Assembly: GCA_036346255.1 (NCBI GenBank)
Contig: CM070619.1
Coordinates: forward strand, 27,968,342-28,032,341
Length of the DNA: 64,000 bases
Direction of reading: 5' to 3'
Source: Ampelocalamus luodianensis
Lineage: Eukaryota; Streptophyta; Magnoliopsida; Poales; Poaceae
Positions 1 through 11,121 of this stretch are shown piece after piece. Numbering within the stretch: the first letter of the stretch is position 1; each line of letters begins with the position of its first letter. Under the pieces are notes generated by a model. That model saw only the letters and a program-made list of their open reading frames with translations. It made no database searches and had not been told where the DNA came from. The translations under genes were made by a program, and so were the position numbers.

Positions 1-1382
1 ACCAAAGATTATAGATCTATCTTCAGAGTTAAAAACTAAGGTTTAGATGAAATAATCTGATCTTTCGATCACATGAGAAATTGTGGGAATATGTGTGTAG
101 ATTCCAGAAAGTCTGAGTTCATGATTTTTGGAACTATAGATCAAAAGTGATGATTCTTCTAAGGTGACTGTCCTGTTTTGGACAGATTGGTGTTCGGGAA
201 GAAATGGGGTCATTTTGGGTTGCGATTAGGAGTGGATTTGTTTATTTAGTTTTATTGCAATGTGGTGTGCTTTTATATGGTATTCTTAGGATGTTTTACG
301 AATATCAGATGGTGGTGTGAGACCGGGGTTAGAGCCCTATACTCGTCATCACTCATCGCACGGTTGAGGCAAGTACTTGTATAAGGGCGATAATGGGTGT
401 TTATCGCTGTCTTGTTGAATTATTACCATGAGATAAAATAATGTTTTGGTTAGTTATTTTAGTGTCATGGTATTTTTGATGAAAAGAGTAAGATTGAGTT
501 GCCCATGGGGATGACATGGTGAGATTATTATTGCTTAAATGTGATTATGATGTATTGATGCAAATACCATGGGGATGACATGGTAATGTTGTTAAAGTTA
601 AATTAAATATTGCATAATTCATTTGCATCATTCTTTGATACTTGAGGCCTGATCTACGTTGTAGCCAAGTAATGAGAAATTTGAGATCCCCGTCATGTAT
701 TAAACGGGCATGAGGTTCCCACACTCGTGGAGTGTGGGCTTGAGGTCTCTATGCTGAAGGCACAGGCATGGGTATACATCGACGGATGCATACGCCGCAT
801 TACCGGTAAATGCAAAGAGAAAAGAAATATGCATTTGTGGCATATGCATTACATGTCAATAAAAGTGAATAGTTATGATATTATTGTGGATGGCTGATTA
901 TGTTAAATTCAAAGTATGTTTATGAGATTCGGGTTATTGTCTTGTTTGTACTTGCTGGGTCTTAGACTCACGCATGTTTATTTAATGTTTTAGGTGAACG
1001 TTAATGACGACATACTTTGGGGAGAAAGTAGAATATGGAACTGTTGCACTTGAGAAGCACTTCACTCCATTTTATGATTCATTCATTTTTGGAATTGTAT
1101 TAATTGAATAGGTTGTGGTTCCCTTAGATCCTCATGGTTGATATTATTGCTAGTTGTTGTTTTCCCCTTAATTGAATTTTATTTATAATGCCCTTGGTAG
1201 TTAATTAGATTGAATTATAAATGAACTATGATTAACCCTCTTGCTGAAATTTATGATTTCCTCATTGTGTAATGTTTAATCGTGATGCCTAGAAGGTAGT
1301 AATACTTGAGTTTGATGTAGAAATTTGTAGTGATAATAGTTGTAGGTGACATCTTGGGCTTTTACCAAGCCGGGGTGTTACA
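1..1382 (+). mobile_element. Element C, left LTR (3' part) of a decayed chromovirus
   Basis: This is the 3' portion of a long LTR, cut off by the window start. It ends GGGGTGTTACA at 1382, the terminus seen in elements B and D. Blocks at 686-830 (CCCGTCATG, ACTCGTGGAGTGTGGGCTTGAGGT, spacer and GCATTACCGGTAAATGC-like stretch) align with 12569-12735 of the left LTR of B, and 940-1030 aligns with 12830-12915, so C and B are the same or sister families. No coding sequence is present. The primer site expected just after the LTR is missing, because about 290 bases present in B after its LTR are absent here. Confidence 0.75.
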
Positions 1383-3355
1383 AGAGGTTGTGGTTATGGC
1401 CTTGGGCATTGCCAGGTTATACCACCGTTCGTGGTTTGGGATAGTGAAGTGGTTACCTCGTGCAACTTAGTTACATATGTTGAGGATTAGTTCTTTGGGA
1501 AGTTGTTGTCTTCCTTGAGTTTGTGTTTGGGTTCTGGTTACAGTTTTCTTATGGTTGATGAACTTTCTTTGGATAGCGGTTATACTGTAGTAGGTGAGTT
1601 TCCATTCTTTATTGGTTTAATAAAGTGGTTTTTTATTCTCCCGACAGTTGATCCGTTGTTGTTTCTTGTGAACGCCGTTAATTTGCAAGATTGTTCTTTT
1701 CATAATAGTTCTATTTTTCCTGTTGGGAAACTTGACTCATTTGTTCGCTTGGTATTTGGATAATGGAAGTTTTGTTTTGAAAGTTCTTTATTATGTGGAA
1801 GCTTTGACCTTGCGTATTTCTTTTGGATTAATTTGGGAGTTGAAGTTTAATGCATCTCTTTTATGAAAGAGAATGTTAAAACCCTTTAGTGATGTATTGT
1901 CATGCTTAAGTGAGATGTTATAATTAAAGGAATTCATTATTATGATATGAGATATCAAGTTGGATTAGTAGCATGGTGCAAACAGATTATTCTTAACCAA
2001 CATCCATGAAAGTGAGATTGATTAATTTGATATGACCTTATATTTGTTACATGATGAATTTTAAATAAGAGTATGTCCCTGTTTAGAACCTATGATTTGT
2101 TAAGAAGTGTGGAATGTTGATGAACCGGTTTGATCATTAAGATTGAGTAATCTGCTAAATTTGTTAGATAAATTAGATCATTGGGTCTCATTCGGTTAAT
2201 TTAACAGCTCGTGATGGTTGAGTTAAGGATGAGTTCGAATGTTGCTTTAGTAGATATTAATCTCGAATTTATCTTTTATTTGGCTACTTGGTGATCATAC
2301 GTAAATGCTAGATTTACCTAATTCTTGCCATGCTAAAATTATTGAAACATGTATAAAGGACTAGATGAACGTTGATGTATCGCATTGTGAAACCTTGCTT
2401 TATAGAGGATTGTATGATTAAAGCTTTAATGACATATTTCTCTAGTTCCTGAACATAAGGTAGAATGATGAATCTATACTCATGACTGTTTTTGTCATTG
2501 CAAATAGAGGTAGGACCATGAATGCTTCCATGATTAAAATAAACATCAATTATTAACGGTAGTGTCTAGAGTGCTATTAGTGTGTGCTAAATTGGTGTTG
2601 AGTGTTAGTAAGAGTTAAATGGACGGAGTCTAATAAGTGATTTATGTTGGTGTGCTTTGTGAGATTGTCATGTACTAGTATGATCTTGTTAAAAAAAAAA
2701 GTTTTGTTCGACTTTGTGGCTTGTGCACTAGGTTTTCTCTAGAACAAATTGTTATGGCAATCTTACTATGATAATAGAAATACTATGACACTATTTATTG
2801 TGTTTCTTTTTGAAAAGTTTATGATGGGATAGGAGCATATGATGATTCCTGCTAAGATAGTATTATTTTGTTGTTAGTATGATTGTCAGTAATATGAATG
2901 AGATGCAGATTCTTTTATAGAGAAGGTAATTTGTTTTGCTTTTCGTGACATTGCTTAAATGAGGATATTTTAAGTTTTGCATTCGTGATCTTTTGGAGTT
3001 CATGGTTTATGTGGTATCTGAAATCAGTTTGAACAAAGTGAAGTATTGGAAGGATCTATTGTCTCTTAAGAGATTCTTGCGGTTTGTCCCTAAAGGCCCT
3101 TTCGTTGAGTTGGCAAAGTGTTGTCGCAATCAAAGGAAGTTGTTTCTTTTGTTAAATGAAAGAGTGTAGTACAAGTATTTGAGGTTAGAGTTAAATTTTG
3201 TAGCTTGCAGCTTATTGAAGCGTGCTTAACAATGTTGTTTGGCGGCATAAGAGTTACTAAAGTTTCAAAAAGCAATGCTTTATTATTAGTCATTGAGGTT
3301 TGAAGTCCTCTTCTTGTGGGACTTGTACCTGCTTACAACAAGTGGTTAACATTTT
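1383..3355 (+). mobile_element. Element C, internal region, left half (decayed)
   Basis: This stretch aligns patchily with the internal region of B from about 13565 onward; for example the GTGG-TATGGCCTTGG-CATT and CTATACCACCGTTC blocks at 1388-1435 match 13570-13620. No frame is open for more than about 90 codons and none shows a recognisable gag, protease or reverse transcriptase motif. I read it as the gag-to-pol part of a chromovirus that has lost its coding capacity. It stops at 3355 where element A inserted; the ATTTT at 3351-3355 is repeated at 24021-24025, and the same element resumes there. Confidence 0.65.
3351..3355. repeat. Target-site duplication ATTTT, left copy (element A)
   Basis: ATTTT directly precedes the TGTCGG start of the left LTR of A and directly follows the CCTCGTCA end of its right LTR (24021-24025). 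This fixes the outer borders of A and shows it landed in element C. Confidence 0.88.
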
Positions 3356-4107
3356 TGTCGGTGTTTTAGAACCGATCTTACGTAAAGATTGTTTGATTCG
3401 GGGGGTCTCCACAATTGATCACGCAGACGAAAGAGACACGGGGATTTTTATACAGGTTCGGGCCTTCTCAGGAGAGAATAACAACCCTACTCCTGTGTAT
3501 CTTGTATTGGGTATCTGGATTACAATCAGCTGAGAGTCTTACTAACTGTCTCCCAAAAAGCATCTCCTTTCTATCTCCAAAAGACACCTATTTATACTAT
3601 GCAGTGGTGACTGTTGTCGTTCCAGGCTAATTAGTCGCTCATTATTGCGTAACAATGAGAGTAATTACTGGAGTAGTAACCTCCCTATGCTGTCAAACGG
3701 TTATCAGTCAGAGATAGTGGAGAATTATCTGTAGTTATGTCGGGCATAACTACGTATTTTGACTGCTTGGATTCTCACCATTAAATGGGGCCTTCTGGCA
3801 AGTGGACCCAGTTGGTCGTGAGGAAGTCGTAGCAGAGCTAGTCATAGCAGAACTTTACGACTAGGGGGGTAGTCGTAGAAAGGCTTACGACTGGGTACTG
3901 GTCGTAAAAAGACTTACGACCGGACGTAATCGTAGCAAGACTTACGATTACACTATAGTCGTAGAAGTGCTTACGACTAGGAGGTAGTCGTAGAAGAACT
4001 TACGACTACCTGACTTGCTCTTCCCTTACAATATTAAGGGGTATGCCATGTGACGTCATATTACATGATTATGGAATAATAAAATGAGGATTATTAGATC
4101 CTCGTCA
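3356..4107 (-). mobile_element. Element A 3' LTR (Tat-lineage gypsy)
   Basis: A 752-bp LTR starting TGTCGG and ending CTCGTCA, with a second copy at about 23281-24020. In element orientation (minus) this is the 3' LTR, since the polypurine tract lies just inside it at 4108-4120. A TATA-like box on the minus strand lies in CTATTTATACTATG at about 3588-3601. The segment 3871-4008 holds five short inverted-repeat units (see the separate feature). The two LTRs differ by several substitutions and by many one-base indels in G/C runs, the right copy always being the shorter one. Confidence 0.9.
3871..4008. repeat. Five inverted-repeat units in the LTR of element A
   Basis: Units at 3871-3892, 3900-3921, 3927-3950, 3957-3978 and 3985-4008 each form a perfect 7- or 8-bp stem around an 8-base spacer. 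The stems are AGTCGTA/TACGACT, GGTCGTA/TACGACC, TAATCGTA/TACGATTA, AGTCGTA/TACGACT and TAGTCGTA/TACGACTA. The period is about 29 bases. Both arms change together between units. The right LTR carries the same five at about 23787-23922. They could be hairpins in RNA or paired half-sites for a dimeric DNA-binding protein; sequence alone cannot decide. Confidence 0.9.
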
Positions 4108-4121
4108 TCTAGCCCCCCAGC
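4108..4121 (-). other. Polypurine tract of element A
   Basis: On the minus strand the bases directly before the 3' LTR read AGCTGGGGGGCTAGA, a G-rich purine run typical of the plus-strand primer of LTR retrotransposons. It fixes the orientation of A as minus, opposite to the plus-strand gene that begins about 500 bases further in. Confidence 0.8.
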
Positions 4122-4288
4122 TTCAAGTGAAAATAGCTTACTTTGACCGAAGGGTCGTAGATGATCTTTTGACCATCAGGAGGTCGTAAGAAGGACGTTG
4201 AAGGAAAAACTCTTCAACATACGTTTCTCTCGACCAGAAATATGCTTTGATCGAGGTAATTTGTTAAGAATATTTACGATTGCAGGAT

Positions 4289-4310
4289 AGTCGTAGAATA
4301 TCTTACGACT
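4289..4310. repeat. Inverted-repeat unit upstream of the antisense gene
   Basis: AGTCGTA-N8-TACGACT with a perfect 7-bp stem, the same unit as in the LTR array, about 200 bases before the TATA box of the plus-strand gene. A degenerate relative sits at about 4148-4172. Confidence 0.75.
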
Positions 4311-4503
4311 TTGGAGCAATCGTGGCCTTATGACCGGAAGCAAAAACTTTTCCGATCGGCTTTTTATTTGACCCGGGGGTCAAGATGGTAATTTCACTTG
4401 AGGTGTGAAAAGTGTCTTGGAACTTTCGAACGGGCAGGTTAAAAGCCCGTCCGTCGAGCAATTCGGCGGTGGAAATCGTTGGGATTCCACGCGTTCGCCC
4501 AAG

Positions 4504-4518
4504 CACGTGGTTATAAAC
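4504..4518 (+). promoter_or_regulatory. G-box plus TATA box of the antisense gene in element A
   Basis: CACGTG at 4504-4509 is followed at once by TTATAAAC at 4511-4518, about 135 bases before the ATG at 4653. CACGTG is the plant G-box (bZIP/bHLH site) and TATAAA is a standard core promoter element. The spacing fits a leader of about 105 bases. This suggests the plus-strand gene has its own promoter rather than depending on read-through from the LTR. Confidence 0.6.
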
Positions 4519-5654
4519 GGGCCGTGGAGGTAAAACTTAGGTTCTCACCTTTTCACCCAACGTTTGTTGCTTTCGCCTCTTCTCGCCACGGTGATTCCGT
4601 ACACTTGCTTGGATCTTTTCCCAAATCAAATTCTTCCCGCCTTTGAGAGAAAATGGCTAGGATTGTCTCCGAGTGGGCTGAGTCGGAGATGGATGATGCC
4701 AAGATGACCGCTCTGGTCGCCGCCGAGAAGATCCCCAAGGGACTTCTCGTGAAGTGGATTGCGGCGAATGAGCAGCATTGGCCGTCGGGAGAGGAAGGCC
4801 AAATTCCAGTTTTCCAGGCGTACTGTGAGTGCGGCCTCCGATTGCCTGTTCACCCCTTCCTCACACTCGTGCTCGAGCACTTTGGGGTGGAATTAGTGAA
4901 CCTTGGCCCTAATTCCATCACGATGCTGAGCATGTTCGTGTACTTGTGTGAGGCCTACCTGGGGATTCCGGCGGACCTCGAGCTTTTCCAATATTACTAC
5001 GGAATGGCTCGTCAAGCCGGGATTGCCGGTAGCTGCGGTCTGAAGCTCCACGACGGTAAGTCGAAGGAGTACATTCATATGTTTACCCCGTCGTCATGGC
5101 CGGGGTGCAAGAAGAAGTGGTTTTACTGGGAGGTTACCAAGAAAGATAGCCTCTCATTCGCCGGAAAGGCCGTCGAGCGGTCTTCTTCCTGGGACTCGAC
5201 TCCCAGTAATCTCGACCGGATAGCCCCCTATATTCAAGCTGTCAAAGACTTGAGGTCGGAGGGGCTCACCGGCTGGCACGTGGTGAAGGACTTCATCACG
5301 CGCCGAATTATCCCTTTGAAGGCACGAGTTCCTCCCATGTGGAGGTACTCGGGAAAGGACGACCCGACCAGGGACTACAAGGACGGTGAGTAGAAAAACT
5401 TACTCTTTTGGCTTTATCCTTGATTAATCCCGATTTGGTCTGCTAATCATTCTATTCATGCGTTCAGATCTCCCTCAGGGGGAGGTTGATGCTCGCGTCA
5501 GGCTCGTCTGCGAGAAGAGCCCGGCCAACATAACTGCTCCTCAAATCCTCGATGTTTTAACCACAGAAGAGAAAGAGGAGCGCCTAAAGGTAATTGAAAA
5601 AACAATCTTTCCTTTAGGCGTTTGTTGTCGTATATCGAGATATGAATAACAGGT

Positions 5655-5815
5655 TTGTCGTAGAAAGTCTTACGACTAGTTACTGATCGTAGAAAAACTT
5701 ATGACCGGACGTAATCGTAACAGGATTACGATTACACAATGTAGTAGAAACACTTACGACTTTTGGGCTGGTCGTACTTATGACCATCTAGTGACCGTAG
5801 AAGAACTTACGTCCA
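5655..5815. repeat. Inverted-repeat array inside intron 2 of the antisense gene
   Basis: The 251-bp intron 5590-5840 holds about five units of the LTR motif, in the same order as units 1-4 of the LTR, including the ACCGGACG linker before TAATCGTA. One unit has the perfect stem TAATCGTA/TACGATTA; others are imperfect (for example GATCGTA paired with TATGACC). The shared order implies copying from the LTR or the reverse, not independent origin. Confidence 0.8.
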
Positions 5816-7257
5816 CTTTTCTTTTTCTGTTCCTTAACAGAAAGTAGGCATGGAGAACCGCCAAGACGACGAGGAAGTCGATTTGGTGGTTGTTGGGGCG
5901 ATCGCGCAGCGAGTCGCAAGTCCTCCAACCAAGAAACGTCGACTGGTAAAAGTCGGCGACAAGGGGGGTTCGAGTTCGGCTCCTCCTACTCCTTTTGCTA
6001 AATTCGTCGCGGACATGGCTGCGGCGAAGAAAAAAGCAGAAGAAGAGGCCCTTGCCCTTAAGCGCAAGGTCCCCATGGTTAAGGTACCCTTCTATTACGA
6101 CAACAAGTCATTCGCAGTTTCAGCTTCTCGTGGCTTCATAAGACAGCTCGAAAAGAAGAACTGGAAGAACTTCATGTCTTTTGTGAAGGAAACCGCTGCT
6201 CCGGTGGGATCTGAGGCCGAGGGGAGCAGCGCTCTTAGGGTGGTCGAGACTAACCTCGACCACCCAGGAAGTCGGGAGGAGGCGACTCCCGTTGTCCCGA
6301 GTGCATCTCGACTAGCAGTGGTTGAGAAGAAATCGAAGAAATCTTCTGTCGGGAAGGTTGCTCCTAAGTTTTGAGTTAGGTCCAGCGCACAGAGGTATGT
6401 AAAAAACATAAGTGTAATAACTACTTACTGTTTGTTTTTTAAGAGTTGACTCACTTCTGCGTTTTGTGATTTTAGCCCGACATCTTCAGCCCCCAGGGAC
6501 GCTCCCATGGAGAATCCCGTTGTCACTCCTTCAACTAGCGAGGGTGTGACTGCGGTAGTAGCTGAAGACCCCGCTACCATTCCCGCGGCGGAAGAAGTTG
6601 CGGCTGCTGAGGTCGCTACAACCGCTGAGGATGTCGAAGTCGCTACGACAACCGAGGCTGTCGTAGAGACTGAAGAGGAGGCCACAAAGGCCTCAAAGGA
6701 GATACCGGAGGTCGGTGGCAGCGAGAGTGCCGACCGTCGTGCCGGTAAGGAGGTTGTCGAGGACGTTCCTTCCGGCCCTCCAGGTGGTGTTCCCGTCACC
6801 GAGTCAGAGGAAGAAGAGTATTTCAACTTTTGCTCTGATTTCTTTGGCCCTGACTCTATCGTAGGATCTTCTGCCTACCGATCTCGCGACCGAGTTCCAC
6901 ACCCCAGCAGCATTCCCAATTGTGGGGATGTCTTTGACAATGAACGACTCGAGGGGGTCTGGTGGAAACGAGTCGAGGAGATGGATAGGCTGAAGGATCC
7001 ATCACGAATAGTTTCATGTTTGCTTGGTCAAACATGAATGTAAGTATTCATCGATACTCACTTATGGTTTTATCTCTTTCTCTTATCGTTTTTCTCCCTT
7101 GTAGAGAGCCGTGGAGCAAGTCGCTACGATTTGCGAATACAATCGGCAACTTGTCAAATTTCGACAAGAGAAGGGCATACTCTGCGAGCAAGCAGAGAGG
7201 TGGTGAGTAGCTGATTCTTGTAATTGTTCTGATTACTTATTCGGTACTCGCAAGAGG

Positions 7258-7370
7258 TTGTCGTAGAAAACTTACGACTTGGTACTAGTCGTAGAAAAAC
7301 TTACGACTAGGGAGTAGTCGTAGTATAACTTACGACCACCCATGGGCCATAGAAATACTTACGACCGCTT
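7258..7370. repeat. Inverted-repeat array inside intron 5 of the antisense gene
   Basis: Intron 7203-7407 contains four tandem units: GTCGTA/TACGAC, TAGTCGTA/TACGACTA (perfect 8-bp stem), TAGTCGTA/TACGACCA and a decayed fourth. The period is again about 28-30 bases. Apart from the arrays this intron and intron 2 have little other sequence, so they may have formed by array insertion. Confidence 0.8.
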
Positions 7371-8319
7371 GTTTAAGTGTGTTCATGTCTTCCCTTTACC
7401 CTTTCAGGTTTAAGAGTGACGAAAAGACCTTGGCTGATTCACTCGACTTTGAAAAAGACGAGTCGAAAAAGCCGAGGGATAAAGCCACTGATCTCCTGAA
7501 GAAACTTCAGGAGGCTAACTCTGCAACTAAGCGGTTGCGAGAAAAAATAAACAGTACGTGTGGCTACGACTGCTCTCGATCTTGATCTCCATCTTTTTAA
7601 CTTCTCATTCTTTTGTAGAAAAAGAAGTCGAAAATAAGACCCTTCAGGCCGAGGTGGGGTCTCTCCGGGTTGAAGTCGAGGAGAAGTCCTTAGTTGTCCG
7701 CGAGACCTCCCGCATTGCGAAGGAGAAAGATCAAGAAATTGAGAAGTTGGGTTCTCAATTAGCTGGTAAGCAGAACTTTTACCCGTTATTGATTTGATTT
7801 ATCTTCTCATAGAATTGTTTCATTTAATCAATCCTTACTCTTTCCAAATCGACTGATGGAAATAAAACAACTCCATGAGGCTTCGACTTATTCCCAGGAG
7901 GAGACGAAATCAGTGAAGATTAATCTTCAAGATAACCTCTCACTTCTGAACAATGTACTCGATGGGCTTCGTGTCGGGAGGGTTGCTCCTCGCGATGACA
8001 CGATGGCTGCTCATACGAGTGCTATTGGGGAACAGGTCGGTACTCTGCAAGAGTTGGTGTCTACTCTAAAGACCAACCAGAATGATTCGATAAGGGAAGC
8101 GGTCAAAGGAGCTGTGAGCTTTGTTTTGGCAAAACTCAAGGCCCGTGATCCTAACCTTAATCCTCATTCTGTTGAAGCTGATTTCGACTGCACCGAGTCT
8201 GAAGTGGAGAAGCTGATCGAAGAGATGCAGTCAGTTGGCGAGAAGGTCGCAGAGGAGATGCAAATAGAATCTCCTTTAACAGAGTAGTCTTGTGATACAT
8301 TCTTGTAAAGACAAGTCTT

Positions 8320-10560
8320 TGTAACACCCTGGCTATTCGGAAGCCAAGATGCCACCTAAATACTCTAACAATCTACACAATGCGGAAGAATATGAAACAA
8401 GTATATCAACTAAAGACAGCATTAAGATAAACAGGACATGGTGAAGGTATCCTTCCTTCACCGTCTAAGTTATTTAATACTGATCATCAATAAAGAAGGT
8501 TCACACGCAGTAATGAATCAACATGAAAGTGGAGAAGGTATCCTTCCTTCACCAATTATAATTTAATTATTACAGTTCATCATTAACGAATGAAAGATAG
8601 ATCTAAAATGTATTCTTGAACATGAATTTGATGATGTGAACAAGTAGTGCGTGTCTACTCCCTCCCATGTGAGCCAACATCAGGGGTTACCTAAAATAAA
8701 CAAACAACGCAAGAGTGAGTCCACGACTCAGCAAGTACAGTAAAAGGGACATAACACACATATGAACAAGTCAACATCATAAAAGAATATGAACATACAT
8801 CGAATGAAAACTTAGGAATGCATGGCATGAATGAATATATTCAAGGATGGACTGCACACATGCTTATACCGGTATAGCGAGTGACACACCCGTCGGTGTT
8901 CACTTAAGCCCGCACCTTAACAAAAGTGCGGGGATCCAAGTCCTATATGAAGAACGTTTCATATAGGTGTCCAAAGCTGCCCATACTGGAATTGATGGGT
9001 CTTTCAATCCACTCCCGTGGACGGGACATGACAATGTCCAAATCTGCTCACATTGGAATGGTGGGACTTACAATCCACTCCCGTGGACATAACATGAATA
9101 AAAGGATGCATGATATGAACATGAACAGTGACAATACCATCTCTCAGTATATACTCCACATAATGAAAGAACATACCAAGTTCAGCATCTCGGGTAACAC
9201 AATATGTCACATTATATTCATGTAAACATTCACAATCACAGCACTTAAAATCAACAAAGTACTTGCCTTCCGCGTTATTTACGCGTTAGCGTGCAACGAT
9301 GGCGCCCTAAACCCGTAGCCTCGCGGCCTAAACAATTAAATAACCGAAATAAGAACAACATAGAGCCCAACATGAATTAATATTCTACAATACCCTCTTG
9401 CACACCCAAAACATAGTCATAACCCAAATCTGAAATTTCAGCAGCAACATGGAATCCCATCTGGACAGCAGCACGGTAAAGACCAAAACTAATGATCTGG
9501 GACTCCAAAAGAGCTTAACAAATATATCTACAACTTTGTAGTTGACGAGATAACCCAATTCGGCCAAACTAATTTGCTAACTGTCAAACGAAACAGCAGA
9601 ACAGAATCTGAGTGAGCAAATAGAACAGCAGAACTAAAACGTCCATAACTTTTAAACTACAACTCCGAATTGAGTGTTCTTTAACAATATGAAAAGGTTA
9701 TGAAATTATCTACATTAACCTAGTTGGTATGAAACCCTAATTCGTCCATTAACATACCCCTATTTTAAAAGACAACTTAAGAGGTAATTCTCATCAGAAT
9801 TCTGGACAGCAGATATTAAATCTATCATAACTTTTGACTCGTTCGTCGGATTTTAGTGTTCTTGGCGGCCACCGAAAGCTAAGAACAAGACCTACAATAC
9901 TCCAGGAGATGAACATCTCTAATTCGGCCTCTAAAACCACGAAACAGACCTCGCAACATACTGGACAGATTTAACTTTCTACTCACAGCAAGTCGATCTA
10001 ATCAAATACGATTCCAAATCACTTCTACCAACAACCAACCAATGAGGCTCCGCATCGTTACCCTTGCTGCAACCAGGGAGTAGGTGGAAGAACCTCGGTG
10101 ACGATGATCTTCCTCCTTTTCCCCTCCTTTGGCCGAATCAAACTGCTGCCCACCTTGAATCCTTGCGAACACCGGCAGCGGGGAAACTCCGTAGATCGGT
10201 TGGGGCAACACCACAGCAGGAGGAGCAGCCACAAGGGGAGGTGGGGCGGCTCCAAAGGCAGGGCGCAAAGGAGGAGAGGAGGGGAGGAGATGGCGGCCAA
10301 GAGGGAAAAAGGGGAGGGGATTTCGGCCAGGGGAAAATAAAAGGGGGAGGGGGCCGGCTAGGGTTAGCACCAAGGGGGGGGGGCGCATGGGCCTAGGCCC
10401 ATGGCCGCCAAGAGGCCGGAAAGCCTAACCAAGGCCCAAAACCTGAATCACTCCGAAAACTGAAAGTTTAACGCTAGCCGAAATTCCCCAATTAAGTAAA
10501 CTCTACCGATTAAATTGATTTAACCCGATTTTTGACTTCTCACACTTCCGGAGTATTACA
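8320..10560 (-). mobile_element. Element D: solo LTR of a chromovirus
   Basis: A 2241-bp segment starting TGTAACACCC and ending GAGTATTACA, flanked by perfect 5-bp duplications GTCTT (8315-8319 and 10561-10565). There is no internal region, PBS or PPT, so it is a solo LTR left by recombination between two LTRs. Read on the minus strand it shares blocks with the LTRs of B and C: the CTTGCTGAGTC-TGGACTCACTC block (plus 8710-8740) matches 12835-12860, and the CCACGGGAGTGGATTG blocks at 9010-9085 correspond to the CTCGTGGAGTGTGGG block. The GC-rich part at 10070-10430 is the R/U3 side; the ORFs there are chance frames. It lies just downstream of the antisense gene of A. Confidence 0.87.
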
Positions 10561-10565
10561 GTCTT

Positions 10566-11121
10566 TTTGGTTGTGCTGCATAAATATATGATCCTTTCTT
10601 TTTTACTGCAAATTATATCGTGGAGTAGTTAGTAACTCGTAAGATAATGAAAAAGGAAGAAATAATCAGACCAGATATGAGTGATTCCTCCTTTCTCCTT
10701 CATTTTCCCTGCGAATCATCTCGTAGAGTAGTTAGTAACTCGTAAGATGATAACTCGAAAAAACTAAGACTAAGAAATGAAGTCATGTTTATAACTTCAT
10801 CCTAGCCCCCGACTACTTACTTAGTTTATTAGGAATAAACTAACAAAGTAGTAAAGAAGGGGTTCTTGAAAACAGAGAGGTTTGTTCGACTTATAGTTTT
10901 CGAGTATCGACTATCTTGCACTAGTCGAAAGAGTGGAAACAGATCAACGCTAGGAAGTTCCCTCTAGTGGGCAGGACCACGTGCAGAGAAAAAAGGTTTC
11001 GACTAGGTGATGTTACCATCTTCGACTAGATTAATCAAGTCAATAACGAGAACTTGAGCAAAACAAACATCTAGAGGACCTTAAGGGTTCATCCGACTAT
11101 TTTCGTTTTTTTTGACGAAGT
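10566..11121 (-). mobile_element. Element A, 3' non-coding region with tandem repeats (part 1)
   Basis: This A-derived DNA between insertions D and B has no ORF. It holds two copies of a GTAGTTAGTAACTCGTAAGAT block (about 10625-10646 and 10730-10752), and the first copy of a longer repeat (about 10944-11020, AGGAAGTTCC-CTAGTGGG-AGGACCACGTGCAGAG) that recurs at 18150 and 18408. The tract is interrupted by B at 11121. Confidence 0.7.

Larger units (their letters stand above)
4653..8287 (+). pseudogene. Antisense eight-exon gene of element A (Transposase_28-like protein), lightly broken
   Basis: I build exons 4653-5385, 5468-5589, 5841-6394, 6476-7039, 7107-7202, 7408-7553, 7619-7765 and 7848-8287. 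All introns start GT, all but the last end AG, and phases agree throughout, giving 934 codons with stop. Exon 1 (residues 1-244) resembles the Putative gypsy type transposon domain (Transposase_28): ECGLRLPVHPFL, LGPNSITMLSMFVYLCEAYLGIP, then a WFYW block. Exons 2-4 are charged, Ala/Glu/Val-rich and probably disordered; exons 5-8 are Lys/Glu-rich with heptad-like Leu and look like coiled coil. Damage: in-frame TGA at 6372-6374 and 7035-7037, and AA instead of AG at the last acceptor (7846-7847). Tat elements often carry such extra ORFs between pol and the 3' LTR. Function is unknown; a structural or DNA-binding accessory role is only a guess. Confidence 0.75.

Noticed and set aside
3871..4008. 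CRISPR-like regularly spaced repeats
   Set aside because: Units are palindromic with 8-base centres and only 6-8 base linkers, lie in LTRs of a plant retrotransposon, and have no cas genes; spacing does not fit a CRISPR array.
4653..5393. A host gene captured by element A
   Set aside because: The domain is of the gypsy-associated Transposase_28 kind and sits where Tat elements carry extra antisense ORFs; nothing points to a host origin.
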